64,000 bases of DNA from Streptosporangiales bacterium (GTDB lineage: Bacteria > Actinomycetota > Actinomycetes > Streptosporangiales > WHST01). Positions 16,746 through 26,141 of this stretch are shown piece by piece. How positions within the stretch are numbered: position 1 is the first letter of the stretch; the number at the start of each line of letters is the position of its first letter. A program made the position numbers and the translations under genes. The notes beneath the pieces are model-generated. The model saw only the letters and a program-made list of their open reading frames with translations. It made no database searches and was not told the origin of the DNA. The stretch is taken from positions 1-64,000 of the forward strand of contig WHTA01000020.1 in assembly GCA_009379825.1 (NCBI GenBank). The letters run 5' to 3'.

Positions 16746-18899
16746 GTGACGACGAACGACAGCGACACACCGTTGGTGCTCCGGGCCGGCGGCACCTGCG
16801 CCGTGGTGGACGTACGCGGCGCGATCCCCCGCGTACTGCACTGGGGCGCTGCCGGCGGCACGGGCGACGAAGCGTTCCTCGCCACGCTGGCGACGTCGCA
16901 GGAGGGCACCGACCAGCTGACGGGGGCGAGCCGCATCCCCGCCGTGCTGCCCGAGCAGTCGGCCGGCTGGTTCGGCACGCCCGGCCTGGACGGGCACCGC
17001 GACGGCACCGCGTTCAGCATCCGCTTCCGGCGCTCCCGCTGGCACCTCGACGCCGACGGGCCGGGCCAGTCGCTGTTGGTCGAGGGCACCGACGAGGCGG
17101 CGCAGCTCGCGGTGAGCACGACGATCGAGCTCTCCGCCGCGGGGGTACTGCGGCTGCGCGCCGCGTTCACCAACACCGCTCCCGCCGGCGACTACACGGT
17201 CAACGCCGTGCGGCTGGCGCTGCCGGTGCCGGCCGAGGCGCAGGAGCTGCTCGACTTCGCCGGCCGGCACCTGCGCGAGCGCTCCCCGCAGCGACACCCG
17301 TTCCGGGTCGGCACCCACCTGCGCGAGGGCCGGCGCGGCCGCACCGGCTCCGACGCCAGCCCACTACTCGCCGCCGGGGAGGCTGGCTTCGGCTTCCGAC
17401 ACGGCCAGGTGTGGGCGGTGCACACCGCCTGGAGCGGGAACCACGCGACCTTCGCCGAGCTCGGCCTGTCCGGCGTCAAGGTGCTCGGCGGCGGCGAGCT
17501 GCTACTGCCGGGCGAGGTGGCGCTCGGTCCCGGCGAGACGTACACCACCCCGTGGCTCTACGGCGCGTACGGCGAGGGGCTGGACGCCGTGGCCGCGGCG
17601 TTCCACACGCACCTCAGGACCCGTACGACGCACCCCTCCTCGCCGCGGCCGGTGGTACTGAACACCTGGGAGGCCGTGTACTTCCAGCACGACCTCGACA
17701 CGCTGGTCGGTCTGGCCGAGCTCAGCGCGAAGGTCGGCGTCGAGCGGTTCGTCCTGGACGACGGCTGGTTCCTCGGCCGCAGGGACGACAGCGCGGGGCT
17801 CGGCGACTGGCGCGTCGACCCGGCTGTGTGGGCGCAGGGGCTCGGTCCCCTGGTCGAGGCGGTACGCGGCCTGGGCATGCAGTTCGGACTCTGGTTCGAA
17901 CCCGAGATGGTGAACGAGGAATCCGACGTCGCGCGGGCCCACCCGGAGTGGATCCTCGCGCCAGGCGAACGCCTGCCGCTGCCCGGCCGGAACCAGCAGG
18001 TGCTCAACCTGACCATCCCCGAGGCGTTCGACCACGTGCTGGCGTCGATGAGCGCGGTGATCACCGAACACTCCGTGGACTACGTGAAGTGGGACCACAA
18101 CCGTGACCTACTCGAGGCGGGTGACCGTATGACGGGTGAACCCCGCGTCCATGCGCAGACACGCGCCGTCTACGCGCTCATGGACGAGCTCGTGCGCCGC
18201 CACCCAGGACTCGAGATCGAGTCGTGCTCCTCCGGTGGCGGCCGCGTCGACCTGGAGGTGCTGCAGCGCACCGATCGGGTGTGGGCAAGCGACTGCATCG
18301 ACGCGCTGGAGCGGCAGCGGATCCAGCGGTGGACCGGCCTGCTGCTGCCGCCCGAGCTGGTCGGCTCGCACGTGGGCGCGCCGACGGCGCACACGACCGG
18401 CCGTACCCACACGCTGGCGTTCCGGGCGGCCACCGCGCTGTTCGGCCACTTCGGCATCGAGTGGGACCTGCGCGCGGCGTCGCCGGAGGAGCTGGACGAG
18501 CTCGCGGCATGGGTGGCGCTGTACAAGAAGGAACGCGCGCTGCTGCACAACGGCACGACGGTCAACTGCGACTACCCCGACGAGACGTACCTCGGTCACG
18601 GCGTCGTCGCCCGGGACCGGCGGCGGGCGCTGTTCGCCCTGGTCGCCATGGACACCATGCCGGCGGCCCAGCCTGGCCGGGTGCGGTTGCCCGGCCTCGA
18701 TTCCGGTCTGGCGTACCGGATCGAACCCGTACAGCTGTCCGCCGGCGCTCTGGTCCGCACCCGCGGCGGCCCCCCGGACTGGTGGGCGGAACCGATGACC
18801 GTCTCCGGCGCCACGCTCGCGACCGTGGGGCTGCCTGGACCGATGCTCTACCCCGAGCAGGCGCTCCTGTTCCGCCTCGTCGCGGAGCAGCCGGAGTAG
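16746..18899 (+). CDS. Alpha-galactosidase, GH36 family
   Basis: Cytoplasmic glycoside hydrolase of 717 residues that splits terminal alpha-1,6-galactose from raffinose-family sugars or melibiose. A beta-sandwich N-terminus (about 1-300) precedes a (beta/alpha)8 barrel with VLNTWEAVYFQHD, FVLDDGWFLGRR and WFEPEMVNEES. The catalytic nucleophile is Asp in YVKWDHNRD (about residue 450) and the acid/base is Asp in ASDCIDALERQRI (about 516). I chose GTG 16746, with GAGGT 7 nt upstream, because an upstream GTG at 16701 would overlap the operator. It is transcribed away from the ROK gene and followed 12 bp later by an oxidoreductase. Confidence 0.93.
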   Translation: MTTNDSDTPLVLRAGGTCAVVDVRGAIPRVLHWGAAGGTGDEAFLATLATSQEGTDQLTGASRIPAVLPEQSAGWFGTPGLDGHRDGTAFSIRFRRSRWHLDADGPGQSLLVEGTDEAAQLAVSTTIELSAAGVLRLRAAFTNTAPAGDYTVNAVRLALPVPAEAQELLDFAGRHLRERSPQRHPFRVGTHLREGRRGRTGSDASPLLAAGEAGFGFRHGQVWAVHTAWSGNHATFAELGLSGVKVLGGGELLLPGEVALGPGETYTTPWLYGAYGEGLDAVAAAFHTHLRTRTTHPSSPRPVVLNTWEAVYFQHDLDTLVGLAELSAKVGVERFVLDDGWFLGRRDDSAGLGDWRVDPAVWAQGLGPLVEAVRGLGMQFGLWFEPEMVNEESDVARAHPEWILAPGERLPLPGRNQQVLNLTIPEAFDHVLASMSAVITEHSVDYVKWDHNRDLLEAGDRMTGEPRVHAQTRAVYALMDELVRRHPGLEIESCSSGGGRVDLEVLQRTDRVWASDCIDALERQRIQRWTGLLLPPELVGSHVGAPTAHTTGRTHTLAFRAATALFGHFGIEWDLRAASPEELDELAAWVALYKKERALLHNGTTVNCDYPDETYLGHGVVARDRRRALFALVAMDTMPAAQPGRVRLPGLDSGLAYRIEPVQLSAGALVRTRGGPPDWWAEPMTVSGATLATVGLPGPMLYPEQALLFRLVAEQPE

Positions 18900-18911
18900 G
18901 GGAGCAACGCG

Positions 18912-19943
18912 ATGGTTCTCGACGACGCAGTCGCCCCCACGTCCGACGGCACCGTGCGCTGGGGCATCCTCGCCACCGGCGGCATCGCCAGGATCTTCAC
19001 CCGCGACCTGCTCGTGCACGGGCACCGGGTCACGGCCGTGGGCTCGCGGTCCTACGCGACCGCGCGGGCCTTCGCCGACGAGTTCGGCATCGAGCGGGCG
19101 CACGGCTCGTACGACGAGCTCGTCGCGGACCCGCAGGTCGACGTCGTCTACGTCGCGACGCCGCACAACCTGCACCTCGCCAACGCCACCGCCGCGCTCG
19201 AGCAGGCGAAGCACGTGCTCGTGGAGAAGTCGTTCACCGTCAACGCCGCCGAGGCACGGCAGCTGGCCGCGCTCGCGCGCAGCAAGCGGCTGCTCGTGCT
19301 CGAGGCCATGTGGACCCGGTTCCTGCCGCACATGCACTTCGTCAGGGACGTCGTCGGCAGCGGCCGGATCGGCGAGGTGCGTACCCTGCACGCGGACCAC
19401 GCACAACAGCTGCCGGCGGATCCGGCGCACCGGCTCAACGACCCCGACCTCGCCGGCGGCGCGCTGCTCGAGCTCGGCGTCTACCCGCTGTCGTTCGCGC
19501 ACGACCTGGCCGGCCCGCCCACCGAGGTCCTGGCCCGCGGCACGTTGCGGACCACGGGCGTGGACGCGTCGGTGGCGACCGTACTGACGCACGCGAACGG
19601 CGTGGTCTCCACGTCGTTCTCGTCGAGCGAGGTGCGCGGCCCGAACAACGCCACCGTGGTGGGCACCAAGGGCAGGATCGAGATCGCGCCGTTCTGGTAC
19701 ACGCCGACGCGGGTCACCGTCTACGACAACCACGACGAGGTCACGGCCACCTTCGACGAGCCGTTCAGCGGACGCGGCATGCAGTACCAGGCCGCAGAGG
19801 TCGAGCGGCTACTCGCCACGGGCGAGACGGAGAGCCCCCTGCTCGCCCTGGACGACTCGATCGCCGTACTCACCACGATGGACGCGGCGCGCCGCGCCCT
19901 CGGCGTCCACTACGGCGCCGACCACCTCGACCCGCTCCCGTAG
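18912..19943 (+). CDS. Gfo/Idh/MocA-family NAD(P)-dependent oxidoreductase
   Basis: Protein of 343 residues with an N-terminal Rossmann fold (WGILATGGIARIF), the family signature VDVVYVATPHNLH followed by HVLVEKSFTVNA (EK motif with Lys for substrate), and a C-terminal alpha/beta domain. These enzymes oxidise or reduce sugars and sugar derivatives in the cytoplasm. It follows the alpha-galactosidase by 12 bp with GGGAG before the ATG, so the two form one operon and the substrate is probably a galactose-derived sugar. Confidence 0.9.
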   Translation: MVLDDAVAPTSDGTVRWGILATGGIARIFTRDLLVHGHRVTAVGSRSYATARAFADEFGIERAHGSYDELVADPQVDVVYVATPHNLHLANATAALEQAKHVLVEKSFTVNAAEARQLAALARSKRLLVLEAMWTRFLPHMHFVRDVVGSGRIGEVRTLHADHAQQLPADPAHRLNDPDLAGGALLELGVYPLSFAHDLAGPPTEVLARGTLRTTGVDASVATVLTHANGVVSTSFSSSEVRGPNNATVVGTKGRIEIAPFWYTPTRVTVYDNHDEVTATFDEPFSGRGMQYQAAEVERLLATGETESPLLALDDSIAVLTTMDAARRALGVHYGADHLDPLP

Positions 19944-20757
19944 CTAGCGCGCTTTCGGACGAGGGGGCCGACCACTGGGACCGACCGACTCTCGCCGCTG
20001 CCCCTCCCGAGTCGAAGCCGTCGACGAAGCCCCACGCCACACGAGGACGGTGGTCGACGTACCCACAGCGAACGACCTGACGCCGGCCGACCACCGTTAC
20101 CCGTTGCTGCCGTACCCCCGCAGAAGCCGTCCACCCGCGCCGGCTCGCTCCCCCGCCGGCACCAGACTCTGGGGCCCTGCCGCAGCGGCGGGACCCCAAG
20201 GTTTGTCGCACCCCCGTCATGCCGGCGCCGGCGGAGGCGGCGGCGCCGCAGTCGGAGCCGCAGTCGGAGGTGGCGGCGCCGCAGTCGGAGCCGCAGGCGG
20301 AGGTGGCGGCGCCGCAGTCGGAGCCGCAGGCGGAGGTGGCGGCGCCGCAGTCGGAGCCGCAGTCGGAGCCGCGGGCGAACTCGCCGATGCTGCGTGCCGG
20401 TATCCGGTGCAGAGCCGAACCGTAGACGCCCGAGGCCGCGCCGCCGCTGCTGGCCGGCAGGTAGATCGTCCGCGCTACCGCGGGCACCTGGCGAGCGGTG
20501 GTCGCCACCAACGCGGCCGACTCCAGGGGCGTACCGGTGGCCTGATACGACCACCACCGCCTCAGCGTCGGCTGCAGCCGCGCGGCGAAGAACTCCCGGC
20601 CGCGCACCGGCGGCACGAAGACCCTCGCGTGGCTGCCCGCCGCGGCCAGACAGCGCCGCAGCTCGCCCGCGACCGCCGTGGCCTGGTCATTGTCGCCGAC
20701 CAGCACCACGTACGCCTGCGGCGAGCCGCGCAAGGCCCTGGAGTCGCTGCCAAACAT
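19870..20757 (-). CDS. Hypothetical protein with internal 11-residue repeats (doubtful 3' half)
   Basis: The first ~125 residues look protein-like: an alpha/beta pattern beginning YVVLVGDNDQATAVAGEL and including WWSYQATGTPLESAALVATT. The middle is four copies of an 11-residue Cys/Gly/Asp/Ala repeat from a 33-bp DNA repeat. The remainder is Arg/Gly-rich and overlaps the 3' end of the oxidoreductase gene, so the true end is probably earlier or the repeat has shifted the frame. It follows the permease gene by 10 bp on the same strand. I do not recognise a family. Confidence 0.4.
   Translation of the reverse strand: MFGSDSRALRGSPQAYVVLVGDNDQATAVAGELRRCLAAAGSHARVFVPPVRGREFFAARLQPTLRRWWSYQATGTPLESAALVATTARQVPAVARTIYLPASSGGAASGVYGSALHRIPARSIGEFARGSDCGSDCGAATSACGSDCGAATSACGSDCGAATSDCGSDCGAAASAGAGMTGVRQTLGSRRCGRAPESGAGGGASRRGWTASAGVRQQRVTVVGRRQVVRCGYVDHRPRVAWGFVDGFDSGGAAARVGRSQWSAPSSESALATGAGRGGRRRSGRRGRGAPRPSW
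20239..20370. repeat. Four tandem copies of a 33-bp GC-rich repeat
   Basis: Units begin GGCGGCGCCGCAGTCGGAGC at 20239, 20272, 20305 and 20338 and differ at only a few positions. Because 33 is a multiple of three, all frames stay open across it. Plus strand gives VAAPQSEPQAE repeats and minus strand gives Cys/Asp/Gly/Ala repeats. The array explains several spurious long open frames here. Confidence 0.9.
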
Positions 20758-20767
20758 CGCGGCGACG

Positions 20768-22027
20768 TTAGGTACGACCGCTGAAATCCCGCTGAAATCG
20801 CGATCGAACGGCGTTGAACGCGTCGTCGCGCCGGCTCGGTGCCAGGAATCCCGCCGCCGCCACGAGCATGGCGACCGCCACCGCCCAACCGGTGAACGCG
20901 AACACGAACACGACCGCCACGGCGACGAACGCGACCGCCGCCGCGATCCGTACCGGGCCGTCGAGCACGCGGACGGCTGCCGCCGTGCAACCGAGGTAGA
21001 CGGCGAGGAACAGGGCGGTCGGCAGCGTCACGAAGTCCGCGGTCCCGACCAGCCGGAACGCGACGGCAGCGAACAACACGACACCCGTGACGACGATGCC
21101 GAGCTGCAGCAGACGCGTGTCGACAGGTCCACGACGCCGGTCACGAGTCAGCTCGGTGGCGAGCGCGGCGGCGCCGGTCAGGTACGCATTGGTGGCCGCG
21201 AGCGTCAAGGCGACGGCGGCCACCGTGGCGAGGCCCCGCCCGACGGCGCCGACCGCGGCCTGCAGCAGGTCGGCAAGTGGCACCGTGCTGCCGGCCGCCG
21301 GTCCGAGCACACCGATCGCGGTCACCGCGAGCGCGAGGTAGACGGTCGCCGTCACGGCGAACGCTGCGCCGATGACACACGGCAGCTGCCGACGGGGGTC
21401 GCGCAGATGCGACGTCAACGGCGCGATCGCCTCCCACCCGACGAACGACAGCATCAGGACGGCACTCGCGCTGCCGATCGACGTCCAGCCGTGCGGCAGG
21501 AACGGCGTCCAGTTGGCGGCGCGCGCCGACGGCGTACCGCCGACGACCGCCACCGCGACCAGCGCCACGAGCACCGCGACCAGGACGAGCTGCACCGTCG
21601 TACTGGCACGTGCGCCGCCGAGCGTCAGGCCCACGACGGCGGCGAGCAACACGACCGCAGCGACGACGGTCGTAAGGCGTCCGCCGCCGACGAGGTCCGC
21701 GACGTACGCACCGCCGATCAGGCACACCACGGGTGCGCCGAGCACCACGCCGGCGAGGAACGACCACCCGGTCGCGCGCCCGGCGCGGGTACCCAGGCCG
21801 GCCCGGACGTATCCCACCACGCCGCCGCTGCCGCCGAAGCGGACGCCGAGCGCCGCGAAGACCCACGCCAGGAGGGCGGACACCACGAGCATGCCGGCCC
21901 AGGCGAGCACCGACGCGGGACCGGCGAGGTGTGCGGCCAAGCCGGGCAGCAGGAGCAGGCTCGGCCCGAGCAGTGCGCCGACGTACATCGCGGCGCCGCG
22001 GGTGTTCGACAGACCAGTGTTCGTCAC
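20768..22027 (-). CDS. APC-superfamily amino-acid permease
   Basis: Inner-membrane transporter of 419 residues with about twelve hydrophobic helices. The N-terminal GAAMYVGALLGPSLLLLPG replaces the usual G-IG motif of helix 1, and the middle has FVGWEAIAPLTSHLRDPRR as in YjeH-like amino-acid exporters. I chose GTG 22027 because residues upstream of it are non-hydrophobic and lie in the intergenic region shared with the divergent AsnC regulator. A role in amino-acid efflux or uptake controlled by that regulator is inferred from the pairing. Confidence 0.85.
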   Translation of the reverse strand: MTNTGLSNTRGAAMYVGALLGPSLLLLPGLAAHLAGPASVLAWAGMLVVSALLAWVFAALGVRFGGSGGVVGYVRAGLGTRAGRATGWSFLAGVVLGAPVVCLIGGAYVADLVGGGRLTTVVAAVVLLAAVVGLTLGGARASTTVQLVLVAVLVALVAVAVVGGTPSARAANWTPFLPHGWTSIGSASAVLMLSFVGWEAIAPLTSHLRDPRRQLPCVIGAAFAVTATVYLALAVTAIGVLGPAAGSTVPLADLLQAAVGAVGRGLATVAAVALTLAATNAYLTGAAALATELTRDRRRGPVDTRLLQLGIVVTGVVLFAAVAFRLVGTADFVTLPTALFLAVYLGCTAAAVRVLDGPVRIAAAVAFVAVAVVFVFAFTGWAVAVAMLVAAAGFLAPSRRDDAFNAVRSRFQRDFSGRT

Positions 22028-22132
22028 GCGGACAGCATCGCTCGAATCCCCCGGCATCGGCGTGCAAACATTGCTTATAGAAGACCCAGCTACGCAATTC
22101 TGCGTCACGATCATCGAGAACGGACGAACATC

Positions 22133-22603
22133 ATGCCAACTGCTCAGTTCGACCACGTCGACCGCAAGATCCTGCAGCGGTTGCAGGTCGACGGTCGCAT
22201 CGCCAACGTCGAGCTCGCCGACTCCATCGCGCTGTCCCCGTCGTCGTGCCTACGCCGCACCAAGGCGCTGGAGTCCGCCGGCGTGATCAGCGGGTACCGC
22301 GCCGAGCTCGACCGACAGCGGTTGGGCCTCGGCCTGACCGTGTTCGTGTCGCTCAAGGTGGAGCAGCACTCGCGCGAGACGTCCCGCCGGATCGAGGAGG
22401 CGCTCACGTCCATCCCCGCGGTCGTCGCGTGCCACGTCGTGTCGGGCGGGGCGGACTTCCTGGTCGAGGCGGTGGTGCCCGACCTGGGCTCGTACGAACA
22501 ACTGCTGCTCGACCAGATCCTCGCGATCGAGCCGGTGACCGACGCGCGCAGCACGTTCGCGATCCGGACGGTGCTGAGCCGCGGCCCGCTGCCGGTGGCC
22601 TGA
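22133..22603 (+). CDS. Lrp/AsnC-family transcriptional regulator
   Basis: Protein of 156 residues. The N-terminal winged helix is typical (FDHVDRKILQRLQVDGRI, then CLRRTKALESAGVI). The C-terminal RAM ligand-binding domain includes VVACHVVSGGADFLVE and a final FAIRTVLSRG. These form octamers that sense amino acids. It is divergently transcribed from the amino-acid permease, with about 105 bp between starts holding AT-rich half-sites (ATTGCTTATAG and GCAATTCTGC), so it probably regulates that transporter. Confidence 0.92.
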   Translation: MPTAQFDHVDRKILQRLQVDGRIANVELADSIALSPSSCLRRTKALESAGVISGYRAELDRQRLGLGLTVFVSLKVEQHSRETSRRIEEALTSIPAVVACHVVSGGADFLVEAVVPDLGSYEQLLLDQILAIEPVTDARSTFAIRTVLSRGPLPVA

Positions 22604-22616
22604 ACCGCCGACCGGG

Positions 22617-23378
22617 TCAGCCGGCGAGCTGCTCCCGCAGGTAGGCGATGTCGTCCTCCTGGCCCTCGGCCGGGGTCTCCACGAGCGCCGGGGCGTCCGC
22701 CGCCTTGATCACCGCAGCGATCGCCTGCGGGTCGATCTCGCCGGACGCGATGTTCGCGTGCCGGTCGGCGCCGGAACCGAACGTGTCGCGGCTGTTGTTC
22801 GCGTGCACCAGGTCGATGCGGCCGGTGATCGCCCGCACCCGGTCGACGATGCCGTCGAGGTCCTCCCCCGCCGCGTGCGCGTGGCAGGTGTCCAGGCAGA
22901 AGCCGACGTCGAAACCGTCCAGGGCCTCCCACAGCCGGGCGAGCGAGTCGAACGTACGCGCCATGGCGTTGTCGCCGCCGGCGGTGTTCTCGATCAGGAT
23001 GGGCAGCTCGAACTCGCCGCGCTCGAAGACCTTGCGCCAGTTCTCGTACCCGACGGCCGGGTCGTCGTTCTTCAGCACGTGGCCGCCGTGCACGATCAGC
23101 CCCTTCGCGCCCAGCTTCGCGGCCGCCGCGGCGTGCTGGGTGAGCAGCTTGCGGCTGGGGATGCGGATGCGGTTGTTCGTGGTGGCGACGTTCACCAGGT
23201 ACGGCGAGTGGATGTACAGGTCGATGCCCGCCGGCGCGAGCTCCTCGATCCCTTCGGGGACCTTCGGCCCCTTGTAGCCCTGCGGGTCACCGAGGAAGGT
23301 CTGCGCGATCTCCGCCCCGCGGGCCTTCACCTGGGTGAGTGCTTCGGTCTGGTCGACATGCGCTCCGATACGTGGCAC
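22617..23378 (-). CDS. nfo: Deoxyribonuclease IV (AP endonuclease, Nfo family)
   Basis: TIM-barrel endonuclease of 253 residues that cuts DNA at abasic sites in base-excision repair. The zinc-cluster motifs are present in order: YIHSPYLVNVA, VHGGHV, ILIENTAGG, FCLDTCHAHAAG, and VHANNSRDTFGSGADRHANI. I start at GTG 23378 (VPRIGAHVDQTEA), which aligns with the usual N-terminus; upstream residues are low-complexity. The length equals that of mycobacterial endonuclease IV. It converges with the AsnC gene (13 bp between stops). Confidence 0.93.
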   Translation of the reverse strand: MPRIGAHVDQTEALTQVKARGAEIAQTFLGDPQGYKGPKVPEGIEELAPAGIDLYIHSPYLVNVATTNNRIRIPSRKLLTQHAAAAAKLGAKGLIVHGGHVLKNDDPAVGYENWRKVFERGEFELPILIENTAGGDNAMARTFDSLARLWEALDGFDVGFCLDTCHAHAAGEDLDGIVDRVRAITGRIDLVHANNSRDTFGSGADRHANIASGEIDPQAIAAVIKAADAPALVETPAEGQEDDIAYLREQLAG

Positions 23379-23478
23379 GCAGCTGAGCCTACGTGCCGGC
23401 GCCGACACCACGGCCGCCACCCGCGGTTGCCCGTAGCATGCTGCGGGTACGCCACGGCACGGATGGAGGACCGGTCAC

Positions 23479-24529
23479 GTGATCATGACGGAGGAGAGCG
23501 CGCTCACCAACCCCGACAACGTGCTACTGGTGTCGGACACCGTCTCGCGCCCGACCGAGGCGATGAAGGCCGCGATGACCGCAGCCACCATCGCCGACGA
23601 GCAGTACCACGCGGACCCCACGGTCACGGAGCTCGAGCGGCGCTGCGCGCAGCTGCTCGGCCAGCCGGCGGCGCTGTTCCTGCCCACCGGCACGATGTGC
23701 AACGTGATCGCGTCGCTCCTGCACGTGCGGCGCGGCGGCGACGAGGTGCTCGCGCACCGGCTGTGCCATCTGTTCAACGCCGAGGCCGGCGGTCTCGCCC
23801 GGCTGGCCGGCGGCATCTCGACACCGCTCGACAGCACGCCGGACGTGCCCGAGGGCACCTTCACCGTCGAGACGCTGCAAGTGGCGATCCGTCCGGCCAG
23901 CCGCTACGGCCCGCGCACCCGGATGGTCTCGTTCGAGCAGACGGTGAACCAGGCCGGTGGCCGGGTGTGGCCGCTCGAGTAGCTGCAGGCCGTTACCGCG
24001 GCCGCGCGGGAGCAGGGCCTGCGGACGCACCTGGACGGCGCCAGGCTGTGGAACGCCGCCGTCGCCACCGGCACGGAACCGGCGTCGTACGGCGCGCTGT
24101 TCGACACCGTCTGGGTGGACTTCTCCAAGGGGCTCGGCTGCCCTGCAGGCGCGGTGCTTGCCGGCAGCGAGGAGCTGATGGCGGAGGCGTGGCGGCGGTG
24201 CGTCCAGGCAGGGCGCGGGCATGCTCGCCGCCGCGGCGCTCTACGCGCTCGACCACCACGTCGACCGGCTGGCCGACGACCACCGGCGGGCCGCCAGGCT
24301 CGCCGCGGAGCTCACCGCGCTGCCCGGCATCGAGCCCGTCGCGCGCCGGCAGGAGACGAACATCGTGCTGCTCGACCTGCCCGACGCGTACGGCATCGCG
24401 AAGGAGGTGGCCGAGGCCGGCGTCGTCCTGGACGTCCGCGGCGCCACCCGGGTGCGCTGCGTGACCCACCTCGACGTCGATGACGACGGCATCGACCGGG
24501 CGGTCACCGCGGTCGCGGCGGCGGGCTGA
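23479..24529 (+). pseudogene. Threonine aldolase family gene, inactivated (stop codon plus deletion/frameshift)
   Basis: The remains of a PLP-dependent low-specificity threonine aldolase are clear: QYHADPTVTELERR, FLPTGTMCNV, THLDGARLWNA and the PLP lysine in WVDFSKGLG. A TAG at 23980 interrupts VWPLE-LQAVTAA where homologues have Gln (CAG), a single C-to-T change. Further on, EAWRR (about 24200) jumps frame to GGGASRQGAGMLAAAALYAL, with residues missing between. The GGCGGCGG sequence at the join suggests a deletion between short repeats. The C-terminal part is otherwise intact to 24529. Two independent lesions make this a true pseudogene. Confidence 0.88.
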
Positions 24530-24532
24530 CCG

Positions 24533-25476
24533 TCAGGCCGACTCCCGGCACGGCGCCACTGCGACCGGAGTCGCCACTCGCCGGGGACGTGCCCGGCCGT
24601 AGCCGAGCACCACGGCGAGGCCGCAGGCGAGCATGCCGAGCACGGCGAGCACGGCGAGCAGCCCGACCGGCTCGCCGAACATGCCGAGCGCCCACAGCGC
24701 GGTGGTCGGCGGTGTGAGGTAGAGCAGTACGTTCAGCCGCACCACGCCCGCGCGCCTGGCCGTCAGCCAGTACGTGCCGTAGCCGCCGAAGCCGGACAGC
24801 ACCACCGTCCAGGCCACCGCGACCCAGAACAGCGGGCTGGCCGGCGGCAGCAACGTCCCGGTGCCTGCGGCCACGGCGACGAACACCGCGGCACTGGCGG
24901 CGGTCTGCACGAGCAGGCCGTCGACCACGCCGGTGGTCGCGCCCCACCGGCGCTCGACCATCGTCGCGGCGACCAGGGCGGCCATCCCCGCGAACGGCAG
25001 CGCGTACGCCCACGGCGGTGTGCCCTGCGGGACGGCGAGGTCGCCTGCGACGACCAGCGTCACCCCGCCGAGCCCGATGGCGAGGCCGAGCCACTGCCAC
25101 CTGTCCACCCGCTCGCCGAGCAACGGACCGCTCAGCACCCCGGTCACCAGCGGCTGCAGGGCGGCGATCAGCGCCGCCGTCCCCGGCGGCACGCCCAGCT
25201 GGATGCCGTACACCACGCCGGCCAGGTAGCCGGCCTGGCCGAGCAGGCCGACGACGGCCTGCACCCGTACCGCGCGGCGGGTCAGCCGCGGCGACGCCGC
25301 GGGCCGGCGAGCAACACCGCGGAGACGACGAACCGCCAGGTCAGCGCGGTCGTGATGACGGCGACCCGGCTGCTCAGCTCGGCCCCGACGAAGCCGGAGC
25401 TCCACAGCACGACGAAGCCGACGGCCAGCGCCGCGTCCACTCCACGGCCACCGGCGACCGCACGAAACACGCTCAT
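24533..25476 (-). pseudogene. EamA/DMT-family transporter with a frameshift
   Basis: The N-terminus (MSVFRAVAGG from ATG 25476, then FVVLWSSGFVGAELSSRVAV) is the first helix of a drug/metabolite transporter but stops after about 65 residues. Eight or nine further helices, including GTAALIAALQPLVTGVL and FGGYGTYWLTARRAG, continue in the next frame from about 25310 to 24533. One base change near 25305 would restore a ~310-residue protein with the usual duplicated EamA repeats. It is divergent from a TetR regulator across a palindrome, so it was probably its target. Real decay or sequence error cannot be separated here. Confidence 0.8.
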
Positions 25477-25499
25477 GCCTGGCAGGTAACCATACCGGT

Positions 25500-25509
25500 C
25501 AGTATACTG
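25500..25509. promoter_or_regulatory. Candidate TetR operator
   Basis: CAGTATACTG is a perfect 10-bp palindrome, extended imperfectly by flanking CCGGT and GTCAG. It lies midway between the divergent EamA and TetR starts, where a TetR-type repressor would cover both promoters. The AT-rich core stands out in this GC-rich DNA. Confidence 0.5.
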
Positions 25510-25541
25510 TCAGTGTAGTCTTCCGATGAAAAGGAGCGCCG

Positions 25542-26141
25542 ATGAGCACACTGCCCGCCGCCCACCTCACCCCCGCAGGCGAGCGCATCCTGGCGGTCGC
25601 CAGCGAGCTCTTCTACACCCGCGGCATCGGCGCGGTCGGGGTGGAGCTGGTCGCGGCCGAGGCCGGGGTCACGAAGAAGACCCTGTACGACCGGTTCGGC
25701 TCGAAGGCAGCGCTGGTCAGCGCGTACCTACGGGTGCGCGACGAGCGCTGGCGCGCCTTCCTCACCGGGTACGTGGACGAGCACGGCGCCGGCGACCCCG
25801 CGCGGCGGCTGCTGGCCGCGTTCGACGGGCTGGGCGCGTGGATGCGGCAGGAGAACCACACCCCGCGCGGCTGCGGCTTCGTGAACGCGTCCGCCGAGCT
25901 CACCGACCCGCACCACCCGGGAAGGGAGGCGGTGCTTGCCCAGAAGCACTGGGTGCAGGAGTACCTCGCAGAGCTGGCCACGGCCACAGGAGTCGCCGCC
26001 CCTGGCCCGCTGGCCGCACAGCTACTGTTGCTGTTCGAAGGTGCCTGCGTGGCGCACGGCCTCGGCACCGACCCCGACCCGACGACCACCGCCCGTACCG
26101 CCGCCGCCACCCTGCTCGCCGCCGCACGGGGCTCTGGGTGA
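25542..26141 (+). CDS. TetR/AcrR-family transcriptional regulator
   Basis: Protein of 199 residues. The N-terminal helix-turn-helix reads ILAVASELFYTRGIGAVGVE then AAEAGVTKKTLYDRFGSKAAL, the standard TetR signature. The C-terminal ligand-binding domain is helical and contains CGFVNASAELTDPHHPG, seen in a common actinobacterial TetR subgroup. GGAG precedes the ATG. It is divergent from the EamA transporter gene, which it probably represses. Confidence 0.92.
   Translation: MSTLPAAHLTPAGERILAVASELFYTRGIGAVGVELVAAEAGVTKKTLYDRFGSKAALVSAYLRVRDERWRAFLTGYVDEHGAGDPARRLLAAFDGLGAWMRQENHTPRGCGFVNASAELTDPHHPGREAVLAQKHWVQEYLAELATATGVAAPGPLAAQLLLLFEGACVAHGLGTDPDPTTTARTAAATLLAAARGSG

Noticed and set aside
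18108-19733. 541-codon minus-strand frame
   Set aside because: Antisense to the alpha-galactosidase and oxidoreductase genes, which have complete motifs.
20219-20425. Plus-strand small repetitive protein (Ala/Pro/Gln/Ser/Glu)
   Set aside because: Made almost entirely of the 33-bp repeat, without a clear ribosome-binding site or non-repetitive domain.
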